From JACZWL01 sp046756445 (lineage in GTDB: Bacteria; Pseudomonadota; Gammaproteobacteria; Steroidobacterales; Woeseiaceae): DNA of 6,837 nucleotides. Below the pieces are notes generated by a model. The model was not told the origin of the DNA. It searched no databases and saw only the letters and a list, made by a program, of their open reading frames with translations. Below, piece by piece: positions 5,236-6,837 of the stretch (its first letter is position 1; each line of letters opens with the position of its first letter). The stretch spans positions 1-6,837 of the forward strand of contig JBHHWI010000137.1 of NCBI GenBank assembly GCA_046756445.1, read 5' to 3'. Made by a program: the position numbers and the translations under genes.

Positions 5236-5486
5236 GGCCCCTGCAGAGGTTTTCCGATGAGTATCTGGCGCGATGCCGGAGCATGTCCCACGATGAGATC
5301 GCGCGATTCCTGGAAGATTTTCGACAGATACACGGTGGCGCGTCGTCGCGATCGCGCCTGATCAGTCTCAAGGTACCCCAGCACCTGTTGACAGCCTTCA
5401 AAACGAAGTCGCGCCTGTGTAATGTCCCCTATCAAACCCAGATAAAAAAACTCATGAAATCCTGGCTCAAAGAGCCTATCGAGTAG
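5232..5486 (+). CDS. CopG-like RHH protein, probable antitoxin of the nucleotidyltransferase
   Basis: An 84-aa protein. Its N-terminal half (MRPLQRFSDEYLARCRSMSH, then DEIARFLEDFRQIHGG) looks helical and could contact the toxin. Its C-terminal half carries an RHH unit of the CopG-antitoxin type: strand RLISLKV (42-48), helix A PQHLLTAFKTKSR (49-61), turn, then VPYQTQIKKLMKSWL (65-79), close to the IPYQTLI..LL pattern of that family. The ATG overlaps the upstream stop as ATGA, with GGAG 8 bases before it. Order is toxin first and antitoxin second, the reverse of most RHH systems, which puts the DNA-binding protein under coupled translation. It probably binds the 18-base palindrome upstream. 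The domain call is good; the antitoxin role is inferred from context. Confidence 0.8.
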   Translation: MRPLQRFSDEYLARCRSMSHDEIARFLEDFRQIHGGASSRSRLISLKVPQHLLTAFKTKSRLCNVPYQTQIKKLMKSWLKEPIE

Positions 5487-5495
5487 CCAGCGCTC

Positions 5496-5512
5496 AGGAG
5501 AGCAATTCCTTG
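5496..5512 (+). promoter_or_regulatory. Shine-Dalgarno and TTG start of the permease
   Basis: AGGAGAG at 5496-5502 lies 7 bases before TTG at 5510-5512. No ATG occurs in this frame until residue 29, which lies inside the first membrane helix, so TTG is the start. This site is much stronger than those of the small genes just upstream. Confidence 0.82.
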
Positions 5513-6826
5513 ACTCGACCCAGCGCAAACGGGAAAGGCCGGCTGATCCGCGGCATCGGGATCTTCGGCAGCGCATTCCTGGTCCTCAACGGCATGATCG
5601 GCGCCGGGATATTCGCTCTGCCGTCCGCCGTGGCCGCGAGGGCCGGCCTTCTCAGTCCGTGGTTGTTTCTGGCAGTCGGCGTACTGACCCTCACAATCGT
5701 CCTGACATTCGCCGAGCTGTCCAGCTACTTCAGAATATCGGGCGGGCCGGTACTGTATGCGACCCGGGGCTTCGGTTCGCTGACGGGATTCAGCACGGGA
5801 TGGATCTACTACGTAAGCCGTGTCGCGGCGCTGGCCGCGAACTCCAATGCCATGGCCGTTTATCTTGCGACGGTGTGGCCCGGGTTCGGCGTCGATCCCG
5901 GCCGTGCCGTCGTGATCCTCGTCGTTTGCGGAGGCCTGACGCTCGTCAATGTTCTGGGCGTCAAGGATGGCGTACGGACGCTGGCCGTCTTTACATTCTT
6001 CAAGGTCATTCCCCTGCTGATCATGATCCTGCTTGGGTTGCAGTATGTCAGCCCGGACCTGTTGTTCCCCGAAAGCATGCCGACGATCGACGATCTCGGC
6101 GGCACGACCCTGTTGTTGATCTATGCATTCGTCGGCTTCGAGACCGTGTTGATCACCACGGGGGAGACGGCAAGACCGAAAGTGACGATTCCCAAGGCGC
6201 TGATCCTCACCATGATCGCCACCGGATTTCTGTACTTCCTGATAGTACTCACCTACGTCTCCGTGCTGGGTGGTGCCGTCGACGAGAGCAAGACGCTTGT
6301 CGACGTCGGACGGAAACTGGCGGGGCCGATCGGGGCGATTGCAATTACGCTGACGGCAATCTTTTCGATCGGCGGCAATCTCGCCAGCACGATGCTGGCC
6401 GTGCCTCGCGCTACATTCTCACTCGCCGAACATCGTCTGCTCCCGCGCTGGTTCGGCCAGATTCACGACAAATTCTCCACGCCGGCCAATTCGGTCATCT
6501 TCATGGGAAGCCTGGCAACAATACTCGCGCTCTCGGGTACGTTCGCAAAACTGGCAATCGCCAGCTCCCTGACTCGATTGATCACGTATGTCGTATGCAT
6601 TGCCGCACTACCCGTCATCAAGGGCAAGGCGGACCACGCGACGATCGCGCGGGCGTTCAAGATCCCGGGCGGCTATACCATCCCGCTCGTTTCGCTCATT
6701 CTTTGCCTGTGGGTAGCCTCGCATTCCTCGGCTGAGTCCTGGCAGCTCGTCGGCATCCTGCTCGCCGTGGGCCTGGGACTCTACTGGCTCGAGCAGCTGC
6801 GGATAAGGAAGCAGCACGCCGCCTAG
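5510..6826 (+). CDS. APC-family amino-acid permease
   Basis: A complete 438-aa inner-membrane transporter of the amino acid-polyamine-organocation superfamily, with about 12 hydrophobic helices, the usual number. Helix 1 carries the unwound substrate-binding motif MIGAGIFALP (29-38). Helix 6 shows YAFVGFETVLITTGETARPK (205-224), the family's second substrate-contact region. The segment PRATFSLAEHRLLPRWFG (299-316) followed by HDKFSTPANSV is the typical cytoplasmic loop of prokaryotic APC members. AFKIPGG (382-388) is the usual motif before the last helices. It probably takes up an amino acid by proton symport; the substrate cannot be named. It follows the CopG-like gene by 23 bases and may be read through from that operon, although its strong ribosome site allows an independent transcript. 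Only 11 bases follow the stop, so a terminator cannot be judged. Confidence 0.9.
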   Translation: MTRPSANGKGRLIRGIGIFGSAFLVLNGMIGAGIFALPSAVAARAGLLSPWLFLAVGVLTLTIVLTFAELSSYFRISGGPVLYATRGFGSLTGFSTGWIYYVSRVAALAANSNAMAVYLATVWPGFGVDPGRAVVILVVCGGLTLVNVLGVKDGVRTLAVFTFFKVIPLLIMILLGLQYVSPDLLFPESMPTIDDLGGTTLLLIYAFVGFETVLITTGETARPKVTIPKALILTMIATGFLYFLIVLTYVSVLGGAVDESKTLVDVGRKLAGPIGAIAITLTAIFSIGGNLASTMLAVPRATFSLAEHRLLPRWFGQIHDKFSTPANSVIFMGSLATILALSGTFAKLAIASSLTRLITYVVCIAALPVIKGKADHATIARAFKIPGGYTIPLVSLILCLWVASHSSAESWQLVGILLAVGLGLYWLEQLRIRKQHAA

Positions 6827-6837
6827 GTGCCGGAGCG

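Noticed and set aside
3144..5486. Integron cassette array as the explanation for the module cluster
   Set aside because: No attC-like core sites flank the modules, orientation is mixed, and each pair has its own promoter.
5659..6735. Long second plus-strand frame inside the permease
   Set aside because: It overlaps a complete APC permease in another frame and gives an Arg-rich chain without transmembrane helices.

Overview
The window looks like chromosomal DNA from a GC-rich gammaproteobacterium. The evidence is a minor-pilin operon in the fimT-pilV-pilW-pilX-pilY1 order seen in Pseudomonas- and Xanthomonas-like bacteria, together with GC-rich codon use. I cannot name the genus from the sequence. 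No rRNA, tRNA, CRISPR array, transposase or integrase was seen.

Region 1 (1-2533, minus strand) holds five tightly packed genes of a type IV pilus minor-pilin operon, read right to left: fimT/gspH-like (1970-2533), pilV (1452-1943), pilW (772-1455), pilX (240-752) and the start of a PilY1-like gene that runs off the left edge (1-233). Gaps are 26, -4, 19 and 6 bases, so they are almost certainly one transcript. The first three encode prepilins with a Gly|Phe leader cleavage site and Glu at mature position 5. PilX lacks that Glu. Together they should form the priming complex and tip that starts pilus assembly and carries the PilY1-like protein.

Region 2 (2534-3143) is about 610 bases with no convincing gene. 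It should hold the pilin-operon promoter and the 3' flank of the vapC-like gene.

Region 3 (3144-5486) is a cluster of three small two-gene modules, each with a ribbon-helix-helix (RHH) protein. Module A (minus) is a VapBC-type pair: RHH antitoxin, then PIN-domain RNase, overlapping by 17 bases, behind a 29-base imperfect palindrome. Module B (minus) is a 91-aa RHH protein overlapping by 4 bases a 57-aa protein that is almost wholly a predicted coiled coil; its promoter contains phased ATACAC hexamers. Module C (plus) is a nucleotidyltransferase-fold protein overlapping by 4 bases an 84-aa protein with a CopG-like C-terminus; an 18-base perfect palindrome ends 7 bases before its start codon. 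Modules B and C are divergent across a 400-base spacer. Modules A and C have start codons without a Shine-Dalgarno sequence lying just after a plausible -10 box, so leaderless mRNAs are possible.

Region 4 (5510-6826, plus) is a complete 12-helix APC-family amino-acid permease that starts at TTG behind a strong ribosome site, 23 bases after module C.

The most interesting part is the TA-like cluster, especially module B, whose small coiled-coil partner I cannot assign to a named family, and module C, a nucleotidyltransferase/RHH pair in toxin-first order.
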